64,000 bases of DNA from Acidimicrobiaceae bacterium (GCA_003160635.1 PMLV01000090.1:35698-99697); one strand, 5' to 3'. Positions 30,172 to 38,481 are shown, counted from the stretch's first letter. Program-made: numbers and translations. The notes: a model not told the origin generated them from the sequence alone.

Positions 30172-32175
30172 ATGAGCGACATGACCTCCTCTCCGGCGGA
30201 TCTCCCCGTTCTGGCCACGGTCGAATGTCCCTCTTGCGGCGTCGTGGTCCCCGACGCGCGTTTTTGTGGCGCCTGCGGCGCCGATCTGGTCCACCGTGGA
30301 GTGATGGCGTCGCAGCGGCTGCACTGCTATGCGCCTTTCCCCGATGAGCCGGTCGTCCGGGTCTCGGTGGTGACGTCGCTCTTCCCACACCTCTCGCATC
30401 GCGCCAAGGCGCCCTTCCGGATCGGCTTCGGGTTCTTCCTTGTTCTCCTGCTGGTCTTTTCGGCGGCCGGCACGAGCGCGCCCCTGATCGCCGTCAGTGC
30501 CCTCAGCGTGCCCCTCCTCTTCTTGATCTACATCTGGGAAGTAGATCCCTACGAGGGCAGCTTCCTGCCGCCGACCTTCCTCTGCCTGCTTCTGGGTGCC
30601 GGTCTGGGCGCCGGGTGGGCCATCGTCGGCGGTAGCTACGTCGACAAGGCGCTCGCACCATCCCTGACCAGCAGCCTTACGAGCAATGCGTCCATCGTGG
30701 CCGCCATAGCCGTTCCGGCGATCGGGCAGTTGCTCATGAGCGTGCCCATGGTCATCGTCCGCCGATTGCAACGCGGGCCGATCGAGGCGCTCGACGGCTT
30801 CGTCGCCGGTGCGACCGGGGCACTCGGCTTCACCCTGGCCGCCACCATCGACCTGATGTCGCCCTGGCTCAGCAACGGCCAGCTGACCCATGCGTCGTTT
30901 CTCGCCAACGTCACCCAAGTGATCTTGAGGGGAGTGACCCTCCCCCTGATCAGCGCCCTGGCGACGGGTTTCATCGGCATGTCCTATTGGAACAAGCTTG
31001 GTTCACGTCCCACCGCGGCCAAGGGTCGTTGGCTCACCTCGCCGCTGTGCGCACTCGGGCTGGCCCTCCTCGTGCAGGTGGGCCTGGGATTCACGGACAT
31101 CGCCGCATTGTCCGACGCCGTGCTGATCGGCATTCACGTCGCCGCCCTGGTCGTGCTGATCGTGGCGATGAGGGTGGGCCTGCACTACGCGCTTCTTCAC
31201 GAGGCTGTCGACGTGAGGATCGGCCCGCCGAGGGTGTGCGCGAACTGCTCCCATCTCGTGCCGGCGATGGCTTTTTGCCCCCAGTGCGGGGTGGCCGAGC
31301 GGGCGACGTCCCGCCCCCACCGTCGGCGGGCGACGTGGCCACGGAGCCAAGGGGTCACCAGCGACCCTCGGACTCAGGGTGCGATAACCGTCGATGCAGT
31401 GGCCGACGCACCATGGCCGACCGCACCACCGGGAACCCCCGGCGTCATGGTCGGCTTTCCCGGGGCGCACGCCGTGGCGGGCCCTTCACACGGGCTCAGT
31501 CACCCGGTGAAAGTCCTGCTCGTCCTGGCGGGCCTCGGCCTCCTCACGCTCACGCTTGTCGTCGTTGCGCTCGTCGCCACTCCCGGACCGCCCCCGCCCT
31601 GCAAACCCCTCCAGTGTCAAGGACCTCCGATCGGACATCCGGGCGAGTCATTCACCGACGTCGCCCATGGAGCCCCCGAGGTCGACGGGAGTCTCTACCG
31701 GAATGCCAAGGGATTCACCGTCCGTTATCCCCCGGGGGCCACCATCGGGACGGATCCCGATGGGATCGAGTTGACCTACGACTACACCAATGGCGGCCCC
31801 TCCCACATCGAAATTCTCGGAACGAAAGCAAGTGGAGCCACGCCCCAGACCGCCGTTGAACAGTTCGCGGGCAACGAGTTCCCCGGTGCGCAAGCGGTCT
31901 ACCAACTGACCGACCCGTTTATCGGCTACCAACCGGGCTACGGCGAAGCATTTGACGTGCAGCCGGCCAGCGCCGCTGGAAGCACCGGCACGGATCAGGT
32001 TGTCGTGGCGGCCGCGGTCCACAACGGGTTCGTCATCATTGTGCAGGTGGAAGGGTCGCTCCTCCCCACGGTGACTGCCAACTCGATGTATTTCGATGGC
32101 CATCCCTCGCCCGCCGGCACCAATTTGGCGTATTTCGACGGTGACTTCATCATCAACAGGATCGGCTTCCCCTAA
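30172..32175 (+). CDS. Zinc-ribbon PrsW-like multi-pass membrane protein with extracellular C-terminal domain
   Basis: A protein of 667 residues. It starts with a zinc ribbon (CPSCGVVVP...FCGACG), then about eight membrane helices in a PrsW-like arrangement: IYIWEVDPYEGSFL, then PAIGQLLMSVPMVIV where PrsW has PxxEExxK, then GPIEALDGFVAGATGALGF. The catalytic double Glu is therefore missing. A second zinc ribbon (CANCSHLV...FCPQCG) lies near residue 365. A single helix (VLLVLAGLGLLTLTLVVVALVA) precedes a ~190-residue C-terminal domain (FTVRYPPGATIGTDPDGIEL). It is encoded one base after the sedolisin, so the two probably work together at the envelope. Confidence 0.6.
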   Translation: MSDMTSSPADLPVLATVECPSCGVVVPDARFCGACGADLVHRGVMASQRLHCYAPFPDEPVVRVSVVTSLFPHLSHRAKAPFRIGFGFFLVLLLVFSAAGTSAPLIAVSALSVPLLFLIYIWEVDPYEGSFLPPTFLCLLLGAGLGAGWAIVGGSYVDKALAPSLTSSLTSNASIVAAIAVPAIGQLLMSVPMVIVRRLQRGPIEALDGFVAGATGALGFTLAATIDLMSPWLSNGQLTHASFLANVTQVILRGVTLPLISALATGFIGMSYWNKLGSRPTAAKGRWLTSPLCALGLALLVQVGLGFTDIAALSDAVLIGIHVAALVVLIVAMRVGLHYALLHEAVDVRIGPPRVCANCSHLVPAMAFCPQCGVAERATSRPHRRRATWPRSQGVTSDPRTQGAITVDAVADAPWPTAPPGTPGVMVGFPGAHAVAGPSHGLSHPVKVLLVLAGLGLLTLTLVVVALVATPGPPPPCKPLQCQGPPIGHPGESFTDVAHGAPEVDGSLYRNAKGFTVRYPPGATIGTDPDGIELTYDYTNGGPSHIEILGTKASGATPQTAVEQFAGNEFPGAQAVYQLTDPFIGYQPGYGEAFDVQPASAAGSTGTDQVVVAAAVHNGFVIIVQVEGSLLPTVTANSMYFDGHPSPAGTNLAYFDGDFIINRIGFP

Positions 32176-32199
32176 GGCTAAGGGGAGCGCGCACCCCGC

Positions 32200-32796
32200 T
32201 CAGTCATGGTCCTCGTCGGGGGGCAGGAATGAAAAGGGCAGGTCGGCCAATTGGATCAAGGTCGATGAGATCCATCGCGTGAGCCCGGCGATCACGGGCC
32301 CGATCTCGCCCGGGTCCTCGAGTTGCGCTTCACTGAAGCGGACCGACCCCTCGTACGTCGCCTCGACGGCCCAGCGCACGCCGCCGTCCGCATGAACTTG
32401 CTCGATGGTCGTCGCTGTACGGACCAACGGGTCCACGCCGAGCAGCGGGTTGGTGTCGGGCAGGGCGCGCAGCACCATTTGGGTGTCGGGAGCCTCGGCC
32501 AGGCGCTGCACCCGCAAGGCCACCTCGACCACGATCTCGGGCAGCTCGTCCGGGGGTTCACCGATGGACCAGCTCCGGTAGGAGGTCTGGCTCCACGTGG
32601 GCCAGTCCACCGAGACGTCGGCCCGGACCCGGGGAGGCTGCTCCTCGCCGGGCAGGCTGTAGGACGTCTCCCATGAGACGTCACCCAGGAACACGTCGAC
32701 TTGGAAGCGCTCTTCGACGGCCTGGCGTTGCAAGAGGGCCTGGTCGAATGACCGGCGGATGGTGCTGATGATGTCGACGAGGATGTGATCGAGCAC
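32200..32796 (-). CDS. Hypothetical protein
   Basis: A protein of 198 residues, GTG start at 32796. It is soluble, acidic, without signal peptide or recognisable motif. The sequence alternates strands: RVRADVSVDWPTWSQTSYRSW, EIVVEVALRVQRLAEAPD, VRWAVEATYEGSVRFSE. That pattern suggests an all-beta or alpha/beta domain. The codon usage and coherent residue pattern make it a likely real gene. It is divergent from the GDPD gene by 37 bp and converges with the PrsW-like gene. I cannot name a function. Confidence 0.55.
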   Translation of the reverse strand: MLDHILVDIISTIRRSFDQALLQRQAVEERFQVDVFLGDVSWETSYSLPGEEQPPRVRADVSVDWPTWSQTSYRSWSIGEPPDELPEIVVEVALRVQRLAEAPDTQMVLRALPDTNPLLGVDPLVRTATTIEQVHADGGVRWAVEATYEGSVRFSEAQLEDPGEIGPVIAGLTRWISSTLIQLADLPFSFLPPDEDHD

Positions 32797-32833
32797 GCCG
32801 GGCAGAGGCTAGTAGCGATCCACCGTTACCATC

Positions 32834-33706
32834 ATGTCGGTGAACGATGCATCGGTCTGGTTGGAGCGTCGACTGATTGCCTATGCCCACCAGGGAGGTG
32901 CGTGGGAGTCACCGTCCTCGACGATGTTCGCCATCGCACGGGCTCTGTCGGCCGGCGCCACCGGGATCGAGCTCGATGTGCATGCGACCCTGGACGGCGA
33001 GCTGGTCGTCTGTCACGACGCCACCGTCGATCGCACGACGCCGGCGAAGGGGAACATCGCCAGTTTCACCTTGGACCAACTACGGCAACTCGACTTCTCG
33101 TACTGGTTCATCCCCGGAGCCGATGTCACGCCCGATCGTCCCGACGACGAGTATCCCTACCGGGGCCGGGCGCCCGACGACCCGCGTTTCGGGATCGCCA
33201 CGCTGCGCCAGGTGCTCGAGCAATTCCCTGGAGTCGTCCTCAACCTCGACATCAAGCAGACCGGACCGGTGGTGGCGCCGTACGAGGAGTCATTGGCCCG
33301 GTTGCTGGCCGAATTCGAGCGCCACGATGACGTGATGGTGGCCTCATTCCTCGACCCGGCCACGGACGCCTTCCGGAAATTTGCGCCGGGGGTTCCGACC
33401 TCGGCCGGGACGGTCGAGGTGGCCGAATTCTGGCGGGCGGTGCGAGACGGTGCAGCAATCCCCGACAGCCCGGTGGCGGCCTACCAGGTGCCGGAACGGA
33501 TGGGTGACCTCGTCGTGGTCGACGAGGCCTTCGTCGAGGCGGCCCATCGCGGTGGAAAGGCGGTCCATGTGTGGACCATCAATGATGCGGCGGCCATGGA
33601 GCGACTGGTGGGAATGGGGGTCGACGGCATCATCTCCGACGTGCCCACCGTGCTCGCCGGTGTCCTGCGTGACCTCGGTGTGGCCTGGGACGGGAGACCG
33701 CGCTGA
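32834..33706 (+). CDS. Glycerophosphodiester phosphodiesterase family protein
   Basis: A protein of 290 residues with a GDPD TIM barrel: IAYAHQGG at strand 1, GIELDVHATLDGELVVCHDATVDRTT (ExD and the catalytic His), VVLNLDIKQ, and the closing HVWTINDAAAMERLVGMGVDGIISDVPTVL. Position-specific changes: AHRGG is AHQGG, and the usual PENT reads PSST. The metal residues Glu/Asp/Glu are kept. No signal peptide is seen, so it is cytoplasmic. It would release glycerol-3-phosphate from phosphodiesters, or act on another phosphodiester if the substitutions matter. Confidence 0.82.
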   Translation: MSVNDASVWLERRLIAYAHQGGAWESPSSTMFAIARALSAGATGIELDVHATLDGELVVCHDATVDRTTPAKGNIASFTLDQLRQLDFSYWFIPGADVTPDRPDDEYPYRGRAPDDPRFGIATLRQVLEQFPGVVLNLDIKQTGPVVAPYEESLARLLAEFERHDDVMVASFLDPATDAFRKFAPGVPTSAGTVEVAEFWRAVRDGAAIPDSPVAAYQVPERMGDLVVVDEAFVEAAHRGGKAVHVWTINDAAAMERLVGMGVDGIISDVPTVLAGVLRDLGVAWDGRPR

Positions 33707-33732
33707 GCGCCGCCCTTTGACAGATGTGGACC

Positions 33733-33816
33733 CTAACCCCGCCCGCAGTTGGGCTTCTTGCCGTGGTTTGCCTTCTTCTTGGCTCTGAGCTTGCGCTTCA
33801 CCGTCCGCTTCGACAT
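33733..33816 (-). CDS. 27-residue highly basic small protein (MSKRTVKRKL...)
   Basis: Below the ORF-track size cut-off. From ATG 33816 it reads MSKRTVKRKLRAKKKANHGK and ends KPNCGRG-TAG. Eleven of 27 residues are Lys or Arg. Small MSKR...KKxANHGKxPN proteins recur in actinobacteria, in my recollection as unnamed ribosome-sized basic proteins. TAGG lies five bases before the start. It is divergent from the DUF192 gene. An RNA- or ribosome-binding role is suggested by composition only. Confidence 0.6.
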   Translation of the reverse strand: MSKRTVKRKLRAKKKANHGKKPNCGRG

Positions 33817-33944
33817 ATGCCTACATGCTAGTTCGCTCGGGAAGAGGACTTTTCCAGGGCGACGTGAGGGCGATCTGCCTGGGGATGCGATCCACCGAGG
33901 TCCTTGCCAGGATCCCCCGGCCGACCCATTAGCCTCAGACGCCT

Positions 33945-34286
33945 ATGCGGTCCGGATGGCTGCTGCGCGACGGCGACGTGGTATGCGCGCTTGAGATGAC
34001 CGACTCGTTCGCGGAACGGGCCAAAGGCCTGCTGGGTCGTGAGGGCTGTGAGGGTGCGCTCCACCTCACCGGAGCGCGCGCGGTGCACACGGCGGGCATG
34101 AAGTTCGAACTCGATGTGGCCTTTCTCTCGGCCGACCTGATCGTCGTGCGCATGATCCGCGTGCCGCCATGGCGGGTTGCCCTGCCGCGAAAAGGGACGC
34201 GAAGCGTGCTGCAGGCCGAGGCGGGAGCATTGGAGAGATGGGGCGTGCGGGTGGCGGACCAACTGGAAATCCGCGAGGTGCCGTGA
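33945..34286 (+). CDS. DUF192 family protein
   Basis: A protein of 113 residues, ATG 33945. DUF192 pattern: DSFAERAKGLLGREGCEGALHL near residue 18, HTAGMKFELDVAFLSADLIVVRMIRVPPWRVALPRKGTRSVLQAEAGALERWGVRVADQL. The MKFELDVAFL segment matches the family's 'M.fpiDviFld'. It lacks the signal peptide found in many members, so it is cytosolic. Function of the family is unknown. Its stop overlaps the rsmI start (GTGA). Confidence 0.85.
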   Translation: MRSGWLLRDGDVVCALEMTDSFAERAKGLLGREGCEGALHLTGARAVHTAGMKFELDVAFLSADLIVVRMIRVPPWRVALPRKGTRSVLQAEAGALERWGVRVADQLEIREVP

Positions 34287-35179
34287 CCGGAGGGGAGGGA
34301 GCCGGGCCCGGCCAGTTGGTCCTCGTGGCCACACCCATCGGCAACTTGGGCGATCTCTCTCCTCGAGCCCGTGATGTACTGGCCGCCGCTGACGTGGTCT
34401 GCTGTGAAGACACGCGTCGAACCAGGGCGCTTCTTTCGGCGATGGGGATCGCTGCCGGCGGAGCCCACGGAGATCGATTGCTGTCGTTGCACGGGCACAA
34501 CGAGGAATCTCGTGTCGAGCGGGTCCTTTCCTGTCTCGCCGGCGGTGGCACGGTGGCCGTGGTCAGCGACGCCGGCACCCCGGGCATCAGCGACCCCGGA
34601 GCGCTGCTGGTGTCCCGGGCCATTGCAGCCGGTGAGGCGGTCAGTGTGGTGCCCGGACCCACCTCGGTCGTCGCGGCATTGGTCGTCAGCGGGCTTCCCG
34701 TCGATCGCTTCTGCATGGAGGGATTCCTCCCCCGCAAAGGTGGGGAACGGCGGGACCGCGTCGCCGCTCTGATGGCCGACCAACGGACGTCGGTGGTCCT
34801 CGAGGCCCCGGGACGGGTCGCCGCCACACTGGCGGAAATGGCCGCCGTCGACGTGGGGCGCCGGGTCGCTGTCGTGCGGGAGCTGACCAAGGTGCACGAG
34901 GAGGTGTGGCGGGGAACGATGGCCGAGGCTGCCGCCGCGTTCGCCGAGCGCCCGGTTCGGGGCGAGGTCGTCCTCGTGATCGCGGGGGCGCCTGCTGCCG
35001 GGCCGGTGAGCGACGAGGCCATCGACGACGCCGTGCGCCAACACCTGGGCCGTGGTGTGGGTGACGGGCCCCGGCAGATCGCAGACATCGTGGCGGGCGA
35101 GTTGGGCGTCCCCCGCCGTAAGGTCTACGAGGCGGTGCTACGCCTGAGGGGGGAGCGGGGGCGCCGTTCGGACCCGTGA
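34283..35179 (+). CDS. rsmI: 16S rRNA (cytidine(1402)-2'-O)-methyltransferase RsmI
   Basis: Start GTG 34283 overlapping the DUF192 stop; 298 residues. Tetrapyrrole-methylase-fold signature VLVATPIGNLGDLSPRARDVLAAADVVCCEDTRRTRALL, then HGHNEESR, VVSDAGTPGISDPGALLV and VPGPTSVVAALVVSGLPVDRFCMEGFLPRKG, all diagnostic of RsmI. It methylates the ribose of C1402 in 16S rRNA. The C-terminal HTH-like tail (DGPRQIADIVAGELGVPRRKVYEAVLRLRG) is also typical. GTGA overlap with metG follows. Confidence 0.96.
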   Translation: MTGGEGAGPGQLVLVATPIGNLGDLSPRARDVLAAADVVCCEDTRRTRALLSAMGIAAGGAHGDRLLSLHGHNEESRVERVLSCLAGGGTVAVVSDAGTPGISDPGALLVSRAIAAGEAVSVVPGPTSVVAALVVSGLPVDRFCMEGFLPRKGGERRDRVAALMADQRTSVVLEAPGRVAATLAEMAAVDVGRRVAVVRELTKVHEEVWRGTMAEAAAAFAERPVRGEVVLVIAGAPAAGPVSDEAIDDAVRQHLGRGVGDGPRQIADIVAGELGVPRRKVYEAVLRLRGERGRRSDP

Positions 35180-36768
35180 GTTTGGTGGACCGGTGCCGCC
35201 GGTACGCTACCTCGGTGGCGCCCTACTACCTCACGACACCCATCTACTACGTCAACGACGCCCCCCATGTGGGAACCGCGTACACGACGGTGAACGCCGA
35301 TGCCTTGGCCCGCTGGCACCGTCTCCTGGGAGACGACGTCTATTTCATGACGGGTACGGACGAACACGGGGCCAAGATCGTTGAAGCAGCGGAGGCCCAC
35401 GACACCTCTCCGCTGGAGTGGACCAACCGCACCTCGGCCCGCTTCGTGGAGGCGTGGAAGCGTCTCGACATCAGCAACGACGACTTCATTCGCACGACCG
35501 AGCCGCGGCACCATGCGGTGGTGCAGGAGTTCCTCCAGCGGATCTACGACAACGGCTTCATCGAGCTCGGCACCTACACCGGCCTGTACTGCGTGTCGTG
35601 TGAGGACTACTACACGGCCGACCAACTTGTTGACGGGAGATGCCCGGTGCATGACCGCCCCGTGGTCGAGATGCAAGAGGACAATTACTTCTTCCGCTTG
35701 AGCGCATTCGAGCAACGACTCCTTGACTACTACGAGAGCCACCTGAACTTCGTTCGCCCCACCTCCAAGCGAAACGAGGCGCTGGGATTCATCCGCGGCG
35801 GCCTCAACGACGTCTCGATCACCCGCACGTCGTTTCGGTGGGGGGTGCCCGTTCCGTGGGACGACGCTCATGTCTTCTACGTCTGGTATGACGCGCTGAT
35901 CAACTACCTCACGGTTGCGTCCTACGGTAGCGATCCACAACGGTTCGCGACGCTCTGGGGATCAGCGCACCATCTGATCGGCAAGGACATCTTGAAGTTC
36001 CACTGCGTGTGGTGGCCCGCCATGTGCATGGCGGCCGGCATCGACCCACCACAGGAGATCTTCGTCCACGGGTACCTCCTCATGGGCGGGCAGAAGCTCG
36101 GGAAGACGATGATCCAGTCCGGTGTCACCGGGCAGGGTGATGAGGCGCAGACGCTCAAGATCACCGAAGTCTCCCCCTTGGCCCTCGCCGACGAGTTCGG
36201 GGTCGACCCTTTGCGCTACCACCTGCTGCGCGAGGTGCCGTTGGGAGGCGACGGCGACTTCTCCTACGAGGGCATCGTGGCGCGTTACAACGCCGACCTG
36301 GCCAACAATCTGGGCAACCTCGTGTCGCGGGTGGCCACCGTGGTCCATTCCAAGTGCAACGGCGTCGGGCCGGCCCCGAGTCCCGACAGCTCCCTGTCGG
36401 CGAGCTCCGCCGAGGTGCTGCGCGCCACCAGTGATGCCTGGGCCCGCTGGGCTCCCCACGAGGCACTCGAGGCCACCTGGCGGCTCATTGGGGCGACGAA
36501 TGCAGAGTTGGAGGCCAGCGAGCCCTGGAAGATGGATCCGGGACCCGTGGTCGACACCGTGCTCGGCAACGCCCTCGAGGTGCTGCGGATCGTCGCCATT
36601 CTGATCTCTCCCGCTATGCCGAGCACCGCAGCGGAGATCTGGCGCCGGATCGGCGTCGAGGGTGATCCGTCGGCGGTCCGGCTGCCCGAAGCCGCCGGTT
36701 GGGGGGCGTACCCCGGCGGGGTGCCCGTCGTGAAGGGAGATCCACTCTTCCCACGGCGCAAGGGATGA
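35176..36768 (+). CDS. metG: Methionine-tRNA ligase (MetRS) with divergent KMSKS loop
   Basis: A class I synthetase of 530 residues. HIGH-type motif APHVGTAYT lies near residue 28, preceded by YLTTPIYYVND; FMTGTDEHGAKI; zinc-knuckle CVSCEDYY...CPVHD near residue 140; WGSAHHLIGKDILKFHCVWWP. The KMSKS loop reads GGQKLGKTMIQSG: both lysines are kept but Met and both serines are changed. The C-terminus lacks the EMAP/tRNA-binding extension. GTG 35176 overlaps rsmI; GTG 35215 (VAPYYLTTP) is an alternative start that fits MetRS N-termini better. Confidence 0.94.
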   Translation: MSLVDRCRRYATSVAPYYLTTPIYYVNDAPHVGTAYTTVNADALARWHRLLGDDVYFMTGTDEHGAKIVEAAEAHDTSPLEWTNRTSARFVEAWKRLDISNDDFIRTTEPRHHAVVQEFLQRIYDNGFIELGTYTGLYCVSCEDYYTADQLVDGRCPVHDRPVVEMQEDNYFFRLSAFEQRLLDYYESHLNFVRPTSKRNEALGFIRGGLNDVSITRTSFRWGVPVPWDDAHVFYVWYDALINYLTVASYGSDPQRFATLWGSAHHLIGKDILKFHCVWWPAMCMAAGIDPPQEIFVHGYLLMGGQKLGKTMIQSGVTGQGDEAQTLKITEVSPLALADEFGVDPLRYHLLREVPLGGDGDFSYEGIVARYNADLANNLGNLVSRVATVVHSKCNGVGPAPSPDSSLSASSAEVLRATSDAWARWAPHEALEATWRLIGATNAELEASEPWKMDPGPVVDTVLGNALEVLRIVAILISPAMPSTAAEIWRRIGVEGDPSAVRLPEAAGWGAYPGGVPVVKGDPLFPRRKG

Positions 36769-37586
36769 GCGGCTGGTTCGACTCCCATTGCCATGTGCAA
36801 GAGGAGTACCTCGGTGGTGGGGACAAGGGGAACGGCGACAGGGACCTCACGCTCGTCCTCGAGAGGGCCAGGGCGGCCGGCGTCGATCGCCTCGTCTGCA
36901 TCGGCACCGATGTCTCGACGTCGTCGCAGGCCGTGGCCCTGGCCCGGGACGCGTCCCGTGAAGGCGCCGAACGTTGTGCGTGGGCGTCGGTGGGACTGCA
37001 CCCGCACGAGGCGATCGCCGGAGTCGACGACGTGGCCGCGCTGTTGGCGCGAGAGATCGCAGTCGGCGACGGCATCGTCGTGGCGGTCGGCGAGTGCGGA
37101 TTGGATTACTACTACGAGCACTCACCGCGAGATGTGCAGCGCACCGCATTCGCCGAACAGATTGCACTGGCACATGCGCGCGACCTGACGTTGGTGATTC
37201 ACGCGCGCGACGCGTGGGACGATCTCTTCGATGTCTTGGCCGTCGAGGGAGTTCCCGAGCGAACGATTCTTCACTGCTTCACCGGTGGGCCCGATGAACT
37301 GGAGCGTTGCGTGCGCGCCGGCATGTTCGTGTCGTTCAGCGGCATCATCACGTTCAAGAGTGCGTCCGCCATCCGGGAGGCCGCGGCGCGCTGCCCGCTT
37401 GACCGATTGTTGGTGGAGACCGACAGTCCGTTTCTTGCGCCGGTGCCGCACCGGGGACGTGCCAACGAACCAGCCCTGTTGCCGTTGGTCGGGGCGACAG
37501 TGGCCGCGGTGAAGGGATCCGCCGTGGAGGCAATCGCCGCCAGTACGGCGGCGGCAGCCGTCGACGCCTTTGCCATCCCGGCCTGA
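36765..37586 (+). CDS. tatD: TatD family metal-dependent deoxyribonuclease
   Basis: Start ATG 36765 overlaps the metG stop (ATGA); 273 residues. Amidohydrolase-like TIM barrel: FDSHCHVQ (HxH), ASVGLHPHE, VAVGECGLDYYY (bridging Glu), VIHARDAWDD, ILHCFTGGP and LLVETDSPFLAPVPHRGRANEP (final Asp). TatD proteins are Mg2+-dependent 3'-5' nucleases. The metG-tatD-rlpA-like-rsmA-ispE order is a common actinobacterial arrangement. Confidence 0.94.
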   Translation: MSGWFDSHCHVQEEYLGGGDKGNGDRDLTLVLERARAAGVDRLVCIGTDVSTSSQAVALARDASREGAERCAWASVGLHPHEAIAGVDDVAALLAREIAVGDGIVVAVGECGLDYYYEHSPRDVQRTAFAEQIALAHARDLTLVIHARDAWDDLFDVLAVEGVPERTILHCFTGGPDELERCVRAGMFVSFSGIITFKSASAIREAAARCPLDRLLVETDSPFLAPVPHRGRANEPALLPLVGATVAAVKGSAVEAIAASTAAAAVDAFAIPA

Positions 37587-37620
37587 GGCGCGCCGTGTTG
37601 GGGGGAATTCGAGACCCCGC

Positions 37621-37716
37621 TGACCTGGGAATATAGGGATAAATCCCCACAGATATCGCCTGTGACCAGGGAATTCATGGAAATGACACACGAGAGGTGT
37701 GCTCTGACCTGGGGAA
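37621..37716 (+). repeat. Three TGACC(T/A)GGG direct repeats with exact 42-bp period
   Basis: TGACCTGGGAA at 37621, TGACCAGGGAA at 37663 and TGACCTGGGGAA at 37705. The two intervals are each 42 bp, four helical turns. A candidate promoter (TTGCAC 37751, 18-bp spacer, TATGTT 37775) lies just downstream, so the repeats would sit at about -165 to -80 on one DNA face. They look like binding sites for an activator of the secreted DPBB gene; the regulator is unknown. Confidence 0.55.
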
Positions 37717-38481
37717 ATGAAATCTCGATTGCGCTGTCCGCAATTTTCATTTGCACAGGCCCCGGTCGAGTACGTATGTTCTCCCCGTCCCCCCCGCCGG
37801 CCTGGTGTCGGCGCGGGTGCACTGTCCCCGGAGAAGGGTGGAGCCCTGCGGAAACAGAGCACTCAGGGGAGGCGCCTCGGCGTCGCCGCAGTCCTCTGCG
37901 GTGTCGTGTTCGCAGCGCCTCTTCTCTTGCTGCAACATGGATCGGCACACGCACCACGCGTGGCGACCGGGGGCAGTCGCGTGGCATCACGCGCCGCGCG
38001 CAGTGACGTGTCGTTCTACAGCGTCGTCTTGCCGTCGCAAATGGTGACGTACGAAGCGGCCGCGGGCGATGCCACCGCGCCGACAACGGTGGCACCCACG
38101 ACGACCACCACTGCACCTGCCGTCACTGCCGCGCCGGAACAGACCTCGAGGGTGGAGGAGACTTCGGCTCCGGTGGCGCCACCGACCGTCGCGCCAAGGG
38201 TGGTGCCGGTAACGGCGTCGCGGCCTACAACGTCTGGAACCTCCGAGCGAGGTCAGGCAACGTGGTACGCCGCGGCTCCTCCCGGAAGATGTGCCAGCCC
38301 GACACTTCCGTTCGGAACGGTCTTGACGGTGACCAACGTCGCCACGGGAGCGACCACGACATGCACGGTCGATGATCGAGAGCAAGCCGGGTACCCGCGG
38401 GTCGTCGACATGTCCCCGTCGGGTTTCGCGCAGTTGGCCGATCCCAGCCAGGGAGTGGTGGACGTCACAATCTCTTGGTGA
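37717..38481 (+). CDS. Secreted RlpA-like/DPBB-domain protein (resuscitation-factor-like context)
   Basis: The ORF gives 254 residues. There is a basic N-terminal region, a membrane/signal segment LGVAAVLCGVVFAAPLLLL (~residues 53-71), a Thr/Pro/Ala-rich linker (~110-165), and a C-terminal double-psi beta-barrel: GQATWYAAAPPGRCASPTLPFGTVLTVTN...DDREQ...VVDMSPSGFAQL, with the catalytic-type Asp of the RlpA/3D fold. It should be secreted and act on peptidoglycan. The ATG at 37717 lies inside the third 42-bp repeat and before the likely promoter, so the real start is probably downstream; in-frame candidates there are only CTG codons (37822, 37846). Confidence 0.75.
   Translation: MKSRLRCPQFSFAQAPVEYVCSPRPPRRPGVGAGALSPEKGGALRKQSTQGRRLGVAAVLCGVVFAAPLLLLQHGSAHAPRVATGGSRVASRAARSDVSFYSVVLPSQMVTYEAAAGDATAPTTVAPTTTTTAPAVTAAPEQTSRVEETSAPVAPPTVAPRVVPVTASRPTTSGTSERGQATWYAAAPPGRCASPTLPFGTVLTVTNVATGATTTCTVDDREQAGYPRVVDMSPSGFAQLADPSQGVVDVTISW
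37751..37780 (+). promoter_or_regulatory. Candidate promoter of the DPBB gene
   Basis: TTGCAC (37751-37756), an 18-bp spacer and TATGTT (37775-37780) form a plausible sigma-70-type promoter between the 42-bp repeats and the signal-peptide coding region. If used, the mRNA starts near 37787. Confidence 0.4.

Noticed and set aside
37587-37800. ydaO (c-di-AMP) riboswitch before the DPBB gene
   Set aside because: Expected in many actinobacterial rpf/rlpA leaders, but no matching core sequence is present; the visible structure is the 42-bp repeats instead.
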